Assembly: GCF_963674565.1 (NCBI RefSeq)
Contig: NZ_OY771430.1
Span: forward strand, 2,356,001 to 2,420,000
From: an uncultured Carboxylicivirga sp.
Lineage (GTDB): Bacteria; Bacteroidota; Bacteroidia; Bacteroidales; Marinilabiliaceae
DNA length: 64,000 bases
Direction: 5' to 3'
A model generated the notes under the pieces. That model ran no database searches. It was not told the DNA's origin and was given only the letters and a program-made list of their open reading frames with translations. Both the position numbers and the translations under genes were made by a program. Positions 55,258 to 64,000 of the stretch are shown here, piece by piece (position 1 is the first letter of the stretch; each line of letters opens with the position of its first letter).

Positions 55258-57441
55258 CTAATAATCTAATGCACCTGAAAAATCTTCACTTACATCTTTT
55301 CCTGCCAATCCATCCGCTGCTCCTTTATAAGCATGCTTGCGATTGTAACTTGCATCCCACAGGTTTGGCGACTCCTCTGGTAACCAGTATTCATGTTCCT
55401 GTTCGCTATCTGAGATGCCCCAGATTGTAATTCCATACCGCTGAGCTTCCGGAATATATTGCATAAACATATCAATCACGTATTGATACATCTCAGACTG
55501 TGCAGCTAATTGAGCAGCTGTTGGATTCTTGGTTCCTAAGCGAACATCCAACTCCGAAACCTTAATCAACTTGCCAGAAGCCGCTAATTTCTCAAACATA
55601 CCTGCTATCATATCCTTATCTGTATCTGCAGAGATATGCATCTGAGTGCCAATCCCGTCTACCTGGGCTCCCTGTTGTTCGATATACTGAACATAGCTGA
55701 TTAAACCATCCAACTTGGTATGGTTCGTCTCCAGGTTATAGTCGTTGATAAACAATACATCGGTTGCGTTACCATACTGACGAGCAAGGTTGAATGCCTT
55801 CACAGCATAATCTTTACCCATATATTTTTGCCAGTAAAATTCATCAGTGGCCGGATCAGAAACATTGCCATCTCTTACTTCACCACTTTCACGCATAGGT
55901 TCGTTTACAACATCCCAGGCAAATATTCCATCTTTATAATGACCAACCATTTGCGATATCCAGCTTGTCATTGAATCCTCAATAATCTGGGCTTTTTCCT
56001 CATCTGTTTTTTCAATGATAGTTGGTCCGGAAGCCCCTGTTGATCCATCGGTTAGAACAATATCATCGATGTAATATGTTGCTGCTGTTTCACCAAAGTC
56101 AATTACGAACTTAGTACGATCAGCTGTTGTTGGAGTCATTTTCAGTGAAACCTGTGACCAAGCAGCGCCAACACTTATACCTCCAAAATAATTGGCACTG
56201 TAATCATCGCTTTGCAACTGTAGTTGAATTGCAGCTGTAGTTGAAGCCTTAATCATAAATGTACAGGTGTATTCTTTATCTTGCTCCAGTGCCGAATCAA
56301 ACCAGTATACCTGTTGTGCACTCCATAAATTAGCTGCCGATGGATTGGTTAAAACCATACAATATCCTGTTCCGCCAAAACCTTCGCCTTCAGCTGACAC
56401 TTCACGTGTGGAGCTATTTCCCCAACCGCCCCATGGATCAAGTGTTGCTGATTCAAAATCACCATTTGAAATGAAGTTAACCTCTTCAACAGGAGCGTCA
56501 AGATCCGTTACTTTAACATTATCCACATCAATATAATAGGTAACACCTGGCAGATAACCTAAATCGAAAGCTATTTTGAAAGAAACATCATTAAAATCAT
56601 TGACAGTGATTTTAACCTGTTGCCATTGTGTTGATGTTTCGAAAGCTTCGGTCCAGCTGCCACCCGTTGCATACCAGTCTTTCCATGGATAATTATTAAC
56701 TAAACCGCTGAATGATAATCTTCCTTTTCCTGCCTGATCTGATTTAATAAAGAAAGATATTTCATAATTATGGCCTGAAACAACAGGTATATCAGGAGTT
56801 ATCAATTGAAGATTCCAAGGATTGGCAGCAGTGGCTGATGCTATTAATTGTACAGCTTTTGCCTCTGATGATAAACCAGCACCCTCGACTACTGTAATTC
56901 CATCACCCACATTTGCAAGATTCCATCCTGAAAATGTTCCATCCTGCAAACCTGAAATATTCAGCGAATTTGAACCTCCCGAACCTGGAATAACAGTTGG
57001 AGCAATTAAACCATTGAGGTAACTGGCATTCTGATTTGAGTGCCAAACCAATGTATGCCCAAACACACTTAATCCAGCTTCCTGCGTTTTCGCCATAAAG
57101 GCATCGGCAGCTTCAAACTCAACCTCTCCCTTCGAATTCACCATCGGTCCATGTTTCATGGCATAGCCAACTGTGAGTTCATCAAAGTTTTCCTCTGCCA
57201 GTGTGCGATAGGTATCATCAGTCATATATAATTCCATGCCGACACCAACACCTAAAGTGATATCAGTATAAGTCTTAAGAGCATCGTAGCGGCTAATTTT
57301 TTCAGCCAACTTTAAAGGAAGCTCATCAATCGTAACATCGCCATGAGTGGGATCATCGTACCACTCCATCTTCTGATCATCACATGATGAAAAAAGAAGT
57401 GAAGACAAGGCGAATATGGATAGTATTTTTTTATAATTCAT
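55258..57441 (-). CDS. GH10 endo-1,4-beta-xylanase with two inserted CBMs, lipoprotein
   Basis: This enzyme of about 727 residues has a lipobox LFSSC. The GH10 barrel starts at about 40 and reads through FGHTLVWHSNQN, where it is interrupted by two CBM4/9-like sandwiches (about 160-470; PWNLQLITPDIPVVSGHNYEISFF and FISNGDFESATLDPWGGWG). It resumes with DSMTSWISQMVGHYKDGIFAWDVVNEPM (acid/base Glu), then KVSELDVRLG (nucleophile Glu about 630) and ITIWGISDSEQEHEYW. Such insertions are known in Bacteroidota xylanases and confer binding at the cell surface. I chose the ATG at 57441, giving MNYKKILSIFA and the lipobox, over one eight codons upstream. It is the last gene of the xylan operon. Confidence 0.93.
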   Translation of the reverse strand: MNYKKILSIFALSSLLFSSCDDQKMEWYDDPTHGDVTIDELPLKLAEKISRYDALKTYTDITLGVGVGMELYMTDDTYRTLAEENFDELTVGYAMKHGPMVNSKGEVEFEAADAFMAKTQEAGLSVFGHTLVWHSNQNASYLNGLIAPTVIPGSGGSNSLNISGLQDGTFSGWNLANVGDGITVVEGAGLSSEAKAVQLIASATAANPWNLQLITPDIPVVSGHNYEISFFIKSDQAGKGRLSFSGLVNNYPWKDWYATGGSWTEAFETSTQWQQVKITVNDFNDVSFKIAFDLGYLPGVTYYIDVDNVKVTDLDAPVEEVNFISNGDFESATLDPWGGWGNSSTREVSAEGEGFGGTGYCMVLTNPSAANLWSAQQVYWFDSALEQDKEYTCTFMIKASTTAAIQLQLQSDDYSANYFGGISVGAAWSQVSLKMTPTTADRTKFVIDFGETAATYYIDDIVLTDGSTGASGPTIIEKTDEEKAQIIEDSMTSWISQMVGHYKDGIFAWDVVNEPMRESGEVRDGNVSDPATDEFYWQKYMGKDYAVKAFNLARQYGNATDVLFINDYNLETNHTKLDGLISYVQYIEQQGAQVDGIGTQMHISADTDKDMIAGMFEKLAASGKLIKVSELDVRLGTKNPTAAQLAAQSEMYQYVIDMFMQYIPEAQRYGITIWGISDSEQEHEYWLPEESPNLWDASYNRKHAYKGAADGLAGKDVSEDFSGALDY

Positions 57442-57491
57442 TTTTCTATTTTTTGAACAAACCATTTTATCTAGCTTTTTCTTTTGTTCTT

Positions 57492-58904
57492 CTATTCCTC
57501 ATCCGGAAAATCACTGTACGTTGGAGTTAGTAAGGAAACCACTCTCCAATTGTCAGTATACACATTAACCGATGTAGCTGAAGAAGGAAATTCAATCTCA
57601 CTATCTGCTTCATCTCCTGAAAGCTGTCCTAAGTTGAAATCAGAGTTTTCGAAATAGAATCCAAAGTTCTTCCAACTGGCACTTTCTCTGACAGCCAGTA
57701 GATCTTCGAAAGTCCAGTCTTTCTGATTTGCTTCCTCTAATCGATCATTATCAAAACCATAGAATTTTGTAAATGGAATTGTTACCGTTAACCACCCATC
57801 AGATTTTACATTAACAGCTTCACCTTCAATTACCCACGGAACATAATTATAGCAATACCCTGACCATTCGCCACCGTTAAATCCATTTACCAGGCAAATT
57901 TTCAGATATCCTGATCCACCCCATGCTTCCGGCACAAATATGTCAAACTGAAATCCTACTGCATCCAATGGGGTTTCTGCCGGAATATATGATGTTAGCT
58001 GTCCACGCCAGTCATCAACATCATTCCCTGCGGTCCATACTTCTGTACAGCGATTCTTACCTGCTTCAAATCCTAACAGTCTCGATGGCCGATGAGGCAC
58101 ATAGGTGCCCTGTGAGACGTTATAATTTCCAACAGAAGTTGATTCCAGATCATCAGCATTAATCATACTGCCGGTTTCGCTCCAACTCCAGAATCCCTGT
58201 GATCCGTTACCATCAAAATCAAGGATAACACCCGGTTTGAAATTAAAAAAGGCCGGTGAATAAGCTCCTCCATTGGCACATTCAATCATCAAAGAACCGC
58301 CTTCATCGGATACTCCTTCAGGAACTATAACCGTGAAGAACTCTCCTTCATCATCAGAGTAAATACCCGATGTAACTTCCACTCCTCCCGGAAAAACGAC
58401 ACGTGACACTTCCAATAATCCGGTTCCGTAAACTGTAATTGGTTCTCCTGCCAATGGAAGTGTATTTGAGATATAGATAATGGTTGGAGCCGCTGCTCTG
58501 ATTTCAAAATCAATAGAGGTCTCACCTCCATCATTCATCAAACGAATGGTATTTCGTTCCTCGGGATCAGCTTCTATAATTGGAGTACTGCGTGAAACAC
58601 TTACCAACATAGAATTATCTGATACCATTACCGGATTAAAATAAGTTGATACCCCGTTAATGTATACTTTTTTTACATCGGTAAAACCAGATCCTTCGAT
58701 ACGTATCAGCTGGCCTAATCGGGCAAACTCCACTTCCCTGTCGGGCACTGATGATGAGGCATCCTGTAAATATATTTTACTAATGGAGATCGGACCACTG
58801 TATGTTGACTCTTCTTCGCATGAGGTAAAAAGCAGCATGAGTGCTGCCACACCAACGAATGCCAAAGCGATCCAACGACTTATATTTATTTTTTTATTCT
58901 TCAT
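57492..58904 (-). CDS. IPT/TIG surface glycan-binding lipoprotein
   Basis: The product of about 470 residues has a lipobox LFTSC followed by EEES. The mature part begins with two IPT/TIG immunoglobulin-like repeats (about 30-225; ARLGQLIRIEGSGFTDVKKVYING and ISNTLPLAGEPITVYGTGLLEVSRVVFPG). A beta-sandwich binding domain (about 228-470) follows, containing DGNGSQGFWSW and VGFQFDIFVPEAWGGSGYLKICLVNG, as in SGBP-type xyloglucan/xylan binders. It lies between SusD and the GH10 gene. These proteins hold long polymer chains at the surface for enzyme and SusCD. I chose the ATG at 58904 over one 22 codons upstream because it begins the lipoprotein signal. Confidence 0.88.
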   Translation of the reverse strand: MKNKKINISRWIALAFVGVAALMLLFTSCEEESTYSGPISISKIYLQDASSSVPDREVEFARLGQLIRIEGSGFTDVKKVYINGVSTYFNPVMVSDNSMLVSVSRSTPIIEADPEERNTIRLMNDGGETSIDFEIRAAAPTIIYISNTLPLAGEPITVYGTGLLEVSRVVFPGGVEVTSGIYSDDEGEFFTVIVPEGVSDEGGSLMIECANGGAYSPAFFNFKPGVILDFDGNGSQGFWSWSETGSMINADDLESTSVGNYNVSQGTYVPHRPSRLLGFEAGKNRCTEVWTAGNDVDDWRGQLTSYIPAETPLDAVGFQFDIFVPEAWGGSGYLKICLVNGFNGGEWSGYCYNYVPWVIEGEAVNVKSDGWLTVTIPFTKFYGFDNDRLEEANQKDWTFEDLLAVRESASWKNFGFYFENSDFNLGQLSGDEADSEIEFPSSATSVNVYTDNWRVVSLLTPTYSDFPDEE

Positions 58905-58932
58905 ATCAAATGATGTTTTCAATTCTAGCAGT

Positions 58933-60564
58933 TTAGAATAAGTCAGTAATTCTTTCTTCGGTAAACACATACGGTACCGGATCAGCTTTTAACAATGGAT
59001 TCTGAACCACTTCCGATTCGGGATAAGGCAATAAGAATACAGAAGCATCTATGGTACCGATTGATCGTGAACCTCTGTCGCGTTCGGAATCTTCAGTTAC
59101 TGTATTGGTTGCTGTATTATACAGAATAGGCACAATGGTACCGCGATCCTGACCTATGATATAATTGATAACCTCTTGTTGCTGATAATACGAACGACGA
59201 ACCAAATCATACCAGTACTGACCTTCCATACAAAGTTCAACCCTTCTTTCATGTATGATATCTTCATAACTAATTGAGTTCTTTGTATCAACTCCGGCGC
59301 GAATTCGAAGCTGATTGAAATAAAACAAGGCAACCTCATCGTTTGTACTTTCGTTATTTCCCAAAACAGCTTCGGCATAATTAAGATATACTTCTCCCAA
59401 ACGTAACATATAGGTATTTAAGGCTGAGTTCATTCGTGATATATTTGAATTATCCTTGGTTGAACCCACAACCCCTTTCTTAACATTTAAAGCCTGCTCG
59501 GTTTTCTCGTAAGTATATCCTCCATTGGCAACACCTATTTCTGGATAATAATCTCCATAACCCATCCAGGTTGCTTTACGACGAACATCAGATGTTTCGT
59601 ACTCTAACAGAATATCATACGATGCTCTTGTCCAGTAACCCCAGGCTGCATCATCACCGGTTATTTCCGATCCGGCAGCAAAATAAGCCTGCTGCGTATT
59701 GGTATAACCGTAATCGCCATTTGGAACCCATTGCAAGGCAAACATGGATTCTGAATTATTATTATTCTCAATCTTAAATAATTCAGCGTAATCCTCCATC
59801 AATTCATAAGGTCCGTCAGCAAGAACTTTTGCAGCTGCCATTTTAGCTAACTCCAGATAATCAGCATCACGGGTTCCGCTATTCGGATTATCACTATATC
59901 CGGCATACGACAAGTAAATTCGAGACAACATTCCGTAAGCACTGTAAGAAGTCAAACGTCCTGCCTGTCCCACTGCTGCCGGTAAATATTTAGCGGCATA
60001 TTCCAGATCACGCATTACAAATTCATAAACGTCATCCAGTGGATTGGTGTTGACAATGGGACTGGCAACCAAATCATCAGGATTTTCGCAAAGGATTACA
60101 TCACCCCATAACGAAGCCAGATACCAGTATGCTGTACCTCTCATAAAACGGGCTTCAGCAATGTATTTCGATTTAACTTCTTCTTCTACAGTACTGGATG
60201 TAATGCCAATGATTACCTTATTTGATTGTTGAATAACATTATAAAACGATTGCCAGGCCGAAACCAATGGTCCGGTTAATCCAGTCTCTGTTAAATCAGA
60301 AAAAGGATAGATATAATCGGAATAAGGAGCATAAAGATTATACGATCTTCCATCCCCCAGTCCGTAATAGAACTTGTCGTTAAAATCGAACCATACAACA
60401 TTGTATAATGCAGCTGTAGCAGCTTTGAAGTCCTCTTCCGACTGGTAGAAATTCTCTTGTGTAATTAAATCATTGGGTTGCACTTCCAGAAAATCCTCAC
60501 AGCTTGTTCCCAACAACGAAAACACTACCAGCAGTATTGAATATATGATATTTTTGCTTTTCAT
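58933..60564 (-). CDS. SusD/RagB-family lipoprotein (xylan locus)
   Basis: The 543-residue lipoprotein (lipobox LLGTSC, then EDFLEVQ) has the SusD marks. An N-terminal EDFLEVQPNDLITQENFYQSEEDFKAATAALYN is followed by helix pairs with YIAEARFMRGTAYWYLASLWGDVIL, and by YMLRLGEVYLNYAEAVLGNN and HERRVELCMEGQYWYDLVRR near the end. It forms the lid of the SusC transporter encoded 19 bp upstream. Context predicts binding of xylo-oligosaccharides, probably decorated with glucuronate or acetyl groups. Confidence 0.93.
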   Translation of the reverse strand: MKSKNIIYSILLVVFSLLGTSCEDFLEVQPNDLITQENFYQSEEDFKAATAALYNVVWFDFNDKFYYGLGDGRSYNLYAPYSDYIYPFSDLTETGLTGPLVSAWQSFYNVIQQSNKVIIGITSSTVEEEVKSKYIAEARFMRGTAYWYLASLWGDVILCENPDDLVASPIVNTNPLDDVYEFVMRDLEYAAKYLPAAVGQAGRLTSYSAYGMLSRIYLSYAGYSDNPNSGTRDADYLELAKMAAAKVLADGPYELMEDYAELFKIENNNNSESMFALQWVPNGDYGYTNTQQAYFAAGSEITGDDAAWGYWTRASYDILLEYETSDVRRKATWMGYGDYYPEIGVANGGYTYEKTEQALNVKKGVVGSTKDNSNISRMNSALNTYMLRLGEVYLNYAEAVLGNNESTNDEVALFYFNQLRIRAGVDTKNSISYEDIIHERRVELCMEGQYWYDLVRRSYYQQQEVINYIIGQDRGTIVPILYNTATNTVTEDSERDRGSRSIGTIDASVFLLPYPESEVVQNPLLKADPVPYVFTEERITDLF

Positions 60565-60583
60565 AGTCTTATCTTATTTTCTG

Positions 60584-63500
60584 TTAGAATGTTACATTAA
60601 CCCCGAAAGTATAAATACGCGGAGATGGATATCGTGCATTATCAATACCTGTTAATAATGCGTTTTGATTCATCGAACCAATTTCAGGATCGTAGCCTGA
60701 ATATTTCGTGAAAGTGTACACATTCTGAAGGTTGGTATAAACTTTCATACTCTCGATACCAATTTTAGAAAGCAGACTAGCTGGCAGGTTGTAGGCTAAT
60801 GATATATTCTGAATACGCAGGTAGGATCCGTCTTCAACAAACTTATCACTGTAACGATAGTTAGATGTAGAAGATGCAGATGATGCTCCGATACGTGGCA
60901 TATAAGGATCACCACCTACAATCTGAACATTTCGGTAATCATTTGGACCGGCCGGATCAATTAAAGCCAGTTGAGCATATCCCAGGGCATCCGTTAACAG
61001 GTTAGTATTCTCTCTTGGATTCTCTAACCAACGACGCTGATAGTTTACCACATCGTTACCGTACGATCCGGTTAAAAAGATATTTAAATCAAATCCTTTG
61101 TAACTGAAAGTATTACCAACACCAAAAATAAACTTAGGCTCAGGATTTCCGATATAGGTGCGGTCTTCTTCATTAATCACTCCGTCATCGTTAACATCCT
61201 CAAAAATATAATCTCCAATCCATACACTGTTTTCTCCAATCTCCATATCTTCGGGCAAAGCAGTAGGCACAATGTTACCAGAAGCATCCTTATAATAGAA
61301 ATCTGTAGCGCTCTCAAAACGTCCAATCACTTTATAACCGTAATATTGTCCGATTGGCTGACCAACAGCTGTTCGGGTAACAATGGTTGTTTCTGATCCC
61401 TGACTGATTGTTTCATCCAGAATACTGGTTTCGGTATTCAACGACAACACTTTGTTTCGGTTCATTGAATAAACGAAGTTAGATCTCCACATAAAACCGC
61501 GGGTATCAACGTTTACTGTATTTAAGGTTAGTTCAATACCTTTATTTTCAAGTGATCCGATATTAACCCAGGGTGGCGATGTTGATCCTTGTCCTGAGGT
61601 ACCTACATAAGCAGGTAATGGAAGTTCTAACAACAGGTTTTCTGTTTTCTTATAATAAGCATCGGCAATAAACTCAATTCGGTTCTGAAACAGGTTGATA
61701 TCAAAACCAACGTTGCTCGAATAAGTCGTTTCCCATTCCAGATCAGGGTTGGCTGTATTTAATGCTCTAAGGGAAGTTCCCCAGTTGGCAGTGGCTCCTG
61801 AAGTGTATGTTGAAGTATAAGCATATGCTGTTCCTGGAATATTTTCGTTTCCAACAGTACCCCAGCCTAAGCGAAGCTTCAGATTGTTGATCACTTCGTT
61901 ATCCTGTAAAAAGCTTTCGTTTGATACTTTCCATGCAAATGCTGCTGATGGAAACAATCCCCATCGATTATCTTCGTGAAATTTAGACGATCCATCATAA
62001 CGGAGAGTAGATGTAAGAAGATATTTATCGTTGAACGAATAGAACAATCGTCCGAAGTAAGAAAAGATAGAAGAAGTATTACTACTGTTGCCATTTCGGG
62101 CTGTTGTAGCATCTCCCATATTCAAATCCGTTGAACTGTTGGTCAGATAGCCAGAGCGATAGCCATATAAATACTCCCAATGCGATTCCTGCATTTCCTG
62201 ACCCAACATCACATTCAAATTATGAATTCCGAATTCCTTATTATAAGTTGCAATGTTTCTCCAGGTCCAGAATTTACTGTATGACTTCGATCGTGAGCCT
62301 TCTCTTACTTCATTAGTAATAGCACCAAAAGTATAGGATGGATTGAATGTGTAAGTATTACCCACTCCGTAATCAAAGGCATATTCAGTTTTAATTTTCA
62401 ACCCTTCAATAATTTCAGCTTCAGCATATGTGTTTCCGCGAATATTCATACTTTCATTGCGGTTGTCTTTTATCATTGCCAGACCAACAGGGTTGTTTTG
62501 TACGTATTCATCTGTATCAGGACCGTCAAACGAACCATCAGCATTACGAACTGCCACATTAGGAGTCTGTTTTAAGGCTGTCATAATCAGGTTATCATCC
62601 GAAACGGTAGTATTTTGTTTTGAGTTACTAAATGCGAAATTGATTCCTACCTTCAGGTAATCTTTTACTTGTGAATCAAATGTTCCTCTTAGGTTTAAAC
62701 GTTCAAAGCCTGAGCCAATGGCTATACCATCCTGATCGAGATAACCGGCACCCAAGGCATAAGTACTTTTTTCTGTACCACCTGATACAGACAAGTTATG
62801 ACTTTGCATCATTGCCTGTGTAAATAATTCATCCTGCCAGTCGGTACCGGCACCCAATAAATCAGGACGAACGAAATTATTATCCCATTGCACAATACCC
62901 ATTTCAGCGCGGGTATTTTTGTGAATTGCATATTGTTGCAGATTTAATAATGAGAGTTTCTTTGGCATTTCCTGCCATCCCATATAACCATCGTAGCTTA
63001 TTCGGGCATCTCCTTTTTCACCTTTTCTTGTTGTTATAATTATTACACCATTGGCAGCTCTGGAACCATAAATGGCAGTTGCAGAAGCATCTTTAAGGAT
63101 ATCCATCGATACGATATCAGCCGGATTGATTGAAGACAGTGCATTGGAAGCACTCGATCCGGTATTACCATCGATTATTACGCCGTCAATAACAATGATG
63201 GGTTCGTTTGAACCGTTTAATGAACTGATTCCCCGAATCCTGATGGAAGAACCACCTCCGGGCGCACCACTATTTTGTTGAACCTGAACACCAGCAGCAC
63301 GTCCTTGCAGCACCTGTTCAGGAGAAGTAGTTACTGTTTTTTCAATGGCATCACTGGCCACCGACACTACCGAACCGGTTAAGTCTGTTCTTTTCATCTG
63401 GCCATATCCAACCACTACCACCTCACCTATCTTGGCCATGTCTTCTCGCAAAGTAACATCAATGTTAGTCTGATCCGTTACTGTTATTGTCTGAGAAATA

Positions 63501-63742
63501 AAACCAATAAAATTAAAGGTAAGCTGACTTCCAACCGGAACCGTTAACCCATAATTACCATCAATATCTGTTATTGTTCCTTGTGATGTGCCTAATATTA
63601 CAATGTTCACGCCAGGTAAAGGTCCTCCTCCGGAATCAGTCACCTTACCCTTAACTGTAATGTTTTGTGCCCATAAAGGCACTGAAATGATCAGGAAAAG
63701 CATCAAAAGAAATCTTCTCCTTCGTCCATAGATTATTTTCAT
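60584..63742 (-). CDS. SusC/RagA-family TonB-dependent transporter (xylan locus)
   Basis: The 1052-residue transporter has a signal peptide (about 1-25, ending LWAQ). A carboxypeptidase-like regulatory domain (about 26-110; VTDSGGGPLPGVNIVILGTSQGTITDIDGNY) and a plug with IRIRGISSLNGSNEPIIVIDG follow. The barrel ends in YTFGVNVTF. It lacks the STN domain of the SusC at 28431-31772 and no sigma/FecR genes are adjacent, so this locus must be switched by another regulator. A 13-bp palindrome lies upstream (63796-63808). It starts the operon SusC, SusD, IPT/TIG protein, GH10. Confidence 0.93.
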   Translation of the reverse strand: MKIIYGRRRRFLLMLFLIISVPLWAQNITVKGKVTDSGGGPLPGVNIVILGTSQGTITDIDGNYGLTVPVGSQLTFNFIGFISQTITVTDQTNIDVTLREDMAKIGEVVVVGYGQMKRTDLTGSVVSVASDAIEKTVTTSPEQVLQGRAAGVQVQQNSGAPGGGSSIRIRGISSLNGSNEPIIVIDGVIIDGNTGSSASNALSSINPADIVSMDILKDASATAIYGSRAANGVIIITTRKGEKGDARISYDGYMGWQEMPKKLSLLNLQQYAIHKNTRAEMGIVQWDNNFVRPDLLGAGTDWQDELFTQAMMQSHNLSVSGGTEKSTYALGAGYLDQDGIAIGSGFERLNLRGTFDSQVKDYLKVGINFAFSNSKQNTTVSDDNLIMTALKQTPNVAVRNADGSFDGPDTDEYVQNNPVGLAMIKDNRNESMNIRGNTYAEAEIIEGLKIKTEYAFDYGVGNTYTFNPSYTFGAITNEVREGSRSKSYSKFWTWRNIATYNKEFGIHNLNVMLGQEMQESHWEYLYGYRSGYLTNSSTDLNMGDATTARNGNSSNTSSIFSYFGRLFYSFNDKYLLTSTLRYDGSSKFHEDNRWGLFPSAAFAWKVSNESFLQDNEVINNLKLRLGWGTVGNENIPGTAYAYTSTYTSGATANWGTSLRALNTANPDLEWETTYSSNVGFDINLFQNRIEFIADAYYKKTENLLLELPLPAYVGTSGQGSTSPPWVNIGSLENKGIELTLNTVNVDTRGFMWRSNFVYSMNRNKVLSLNTETSILDETISQGSETTIVTRTAVGQPIGQYYGYKVIGRFESATDFYYKDASGNIVPTALPEDMEIGENSVWIGDYIFEDVNDDGVINEEDRTYIGNPEPKFIFGVGNTFSYKGFDLNIFLTGSYGNDVVNYQRRWLENPRENTNLLTDALGYAQLALIDPAGPNDYRNVQIVGGDPYMPRIGASSASSTSNYRYSDKFVEDGSYLRIQNISLAYNLPASLLSKIGIESMKVYTNLQNVYTFTKYSGYDPEIGSMNQNALLTGIDNARYPSPRIYTFGVNVTF

Positions 63743-63795
63743 AAATATTTAGATTTAAAAACAGATTTGTCTAAAATGTCATAGCAACACATCAT

Positions 63796-63808
63796 GCAAA
63801 CCGTTTGC
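63796..63808. promoter_or_regulatory. 13-bp palindrome upstream of the xylan SusC gene
   Basis: GCAAACCGTTTGC is a perfect palindrome around a central C, 54 bp before the SusC start codon. Odd-length GC-centred sites of this form are used by LacI-type regulators among others. No such regulator gene is in the window. Confidence 0.4.
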
Positions 63809-63840
63809 TTTAGTTAGCTTGCTGCAAGGGAATAACAGAT

Positions 63841-63880
63841 CAAAAGGCTGCCGATCTGATTTATTATCAGCAGCCTTTTG
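63841..63880 (-). terminator. Terminator of the partial T9SS gene
   Basis: CAAAAGGCTGC (63841-63851) and GCAGCCTTTTG (63870-63880) are exact complements, and a second inner stem, CTGAT with ATCAG (63856-63870), uses part of the same arm. It is 20 bp past the stop of the minus-strand gene at the window edge. Confidence 0.7.
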
Positions 63881-63899
63881 CACTATGAAACTTAAATGG

Positions 63900-64000
63900 T
63901 TAGTTTTTAATAAACTTAATCGTCCTATTGTCAGTCTTTATGAAATAAATACCTTTTGCAAGTTCAGAAACATCCATTTGAGATTTACTGTCACTTAAGA
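63900..64000 (-). CDS. T9SS cargo protein, C-terminal end only
   Basis: Reading on the minus strand from the window edge gives about 33 residues ending at TAA (63900-63902). The residues include MDVSELAKGIYFIKTDN and then FIKN. This is the typical close of a type A T9SS sorting domain (L-x-x-G-x-Y-x-x-x...F-x-K/N). The catalytic or binding part lies outside the window. Its place upstream of the xylan SusC gene suggests another secreted glycan-active protein. Confidence 0.75.
   Translation of the reverse strand, partial: LSDSKSQMDVSELAKGIYFIKTDNRTIKFIKN

Noticed and set aside
55039..55269. A 76-residue plus-strand frame upstream of the symporter gene
   Set aside because: It runs through the GC-rich terminator of the GH10 gene and into that gene's end. 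The hydrophobic look comes from T-rich DNA.
1..64000. CRISPR arrays, rRNA and complete tRNA genes
   Set aside because: No regularly spaced direct repeats, no rRNA signatures and no full cloverleaf were found; only the tRNA-end-like fragment at 15126-15144.

Overview
The window is AT-rich DNA from a free-living, glycan-degrading member of the Bacteroidota. The evidence is two SusC/SusD pairs, an ECF sigma/FecR pair feeding an STN-type SusC, several C-terminal type IX secretion (T9SS) sorting domains, many lipoboxes followed by acidic residues, and a Bacteroidota-type promoter (TTTG-N20-TAnnTTTG). A marine or sediment Marinilabiliales-like host is a reasonable guess, but the sequence does not prove it.

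Left region (1-14136), envelope and transport genes. It opens with the 3' end of a PPDK_N/PEP-synthase-like gene and a beta-lactamase-like serine hydrolase. A closely spaced minus-strand series follows. Read in its own direction it is: ECF sigma factor, small PepSY-like protein, PiT-like permease, second beta-lactamase-like serine hydrolase, and a nucleotide-transporter-like (NTT) membrane protein with a long HEAT-repeat tail. Divergent from the sigma gene are a coiled-coil lipoprotein, two L,D-transpeptidases overlapping by ATGA, an unknown anchored protein, a Kef-type antiporter and a Na/Ca exchanger. The sigma-led operon is the most unusual multi-gene arrangement in the window and is not a locus I recognise.

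Scar region (14251-15181). A serine-recombinase N-terminus is fused to an internally deleted nitrilase-family C-terminus that ends in an in-frame TGA. Beside it lie recombinase-site-like repeats, and further along a fragment resembling a tRNA 3' end followed by a terminator. This looks like the residue of an integrated element.

Middle region (15371-33686, minus strand). This is a predicted beta-1,3-glucan utilisation locus. In transcription order it runs: ECF sigma, FecR anti-sigma, STN-SusC, SusD, GH128, GH5 (with an inserted discoidin-like module and a fascin-like module), GH3, a rhamnosidase-like six-hairpin protein, GH3, a small T9SS-exported binding-like protein, and a DUF4625-like lipoprotein. 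GH128 and GH5 carry T9SS tails, whereas both GH3 enzymes are lipoproteins. This suggests extracellular cutting, SusCD import, then trimming by cell-attached exo-enzymes.

Pectin pair and secreted giants (34215-48490). A GH28/CE8 pair (polygalacturonase, pectinesterase) lies divergent from a TPR-transmembrane-AraC regulator. Then come a 1795-residue T9SS adhesin-like protein, a trypsin/lysyl-endopeptidase-like T9SS protease, and an exported metallo-beta-lactamase-fold hydrolase.

Right region (48659-63742), hexuronate and xylan. A Nudix-fold regulator, a UxuB-type reductase, mannonate dehydratase UxuA and a sialate-O-acetylesterase-like carbohydrate esterase read rightwards. Facing them are a GPH-family sugar symporter, a GH10 xylanase with two CBMs inserted in its barrel, an IPT/TIG glycan-binding lipoprotein, SusD and SusC. 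Together they fit capture and cutting of acetylated glucuronoxylan, followed by catabolism of the released glucuronate. Two copies of AACGTA-N6-ACGYA flank the Nudix gene and may be its operators. The window ends inside another T9SS cargo gene. I see no CRISPR array, rRNA, complete tRNA or intact insertion sequence.
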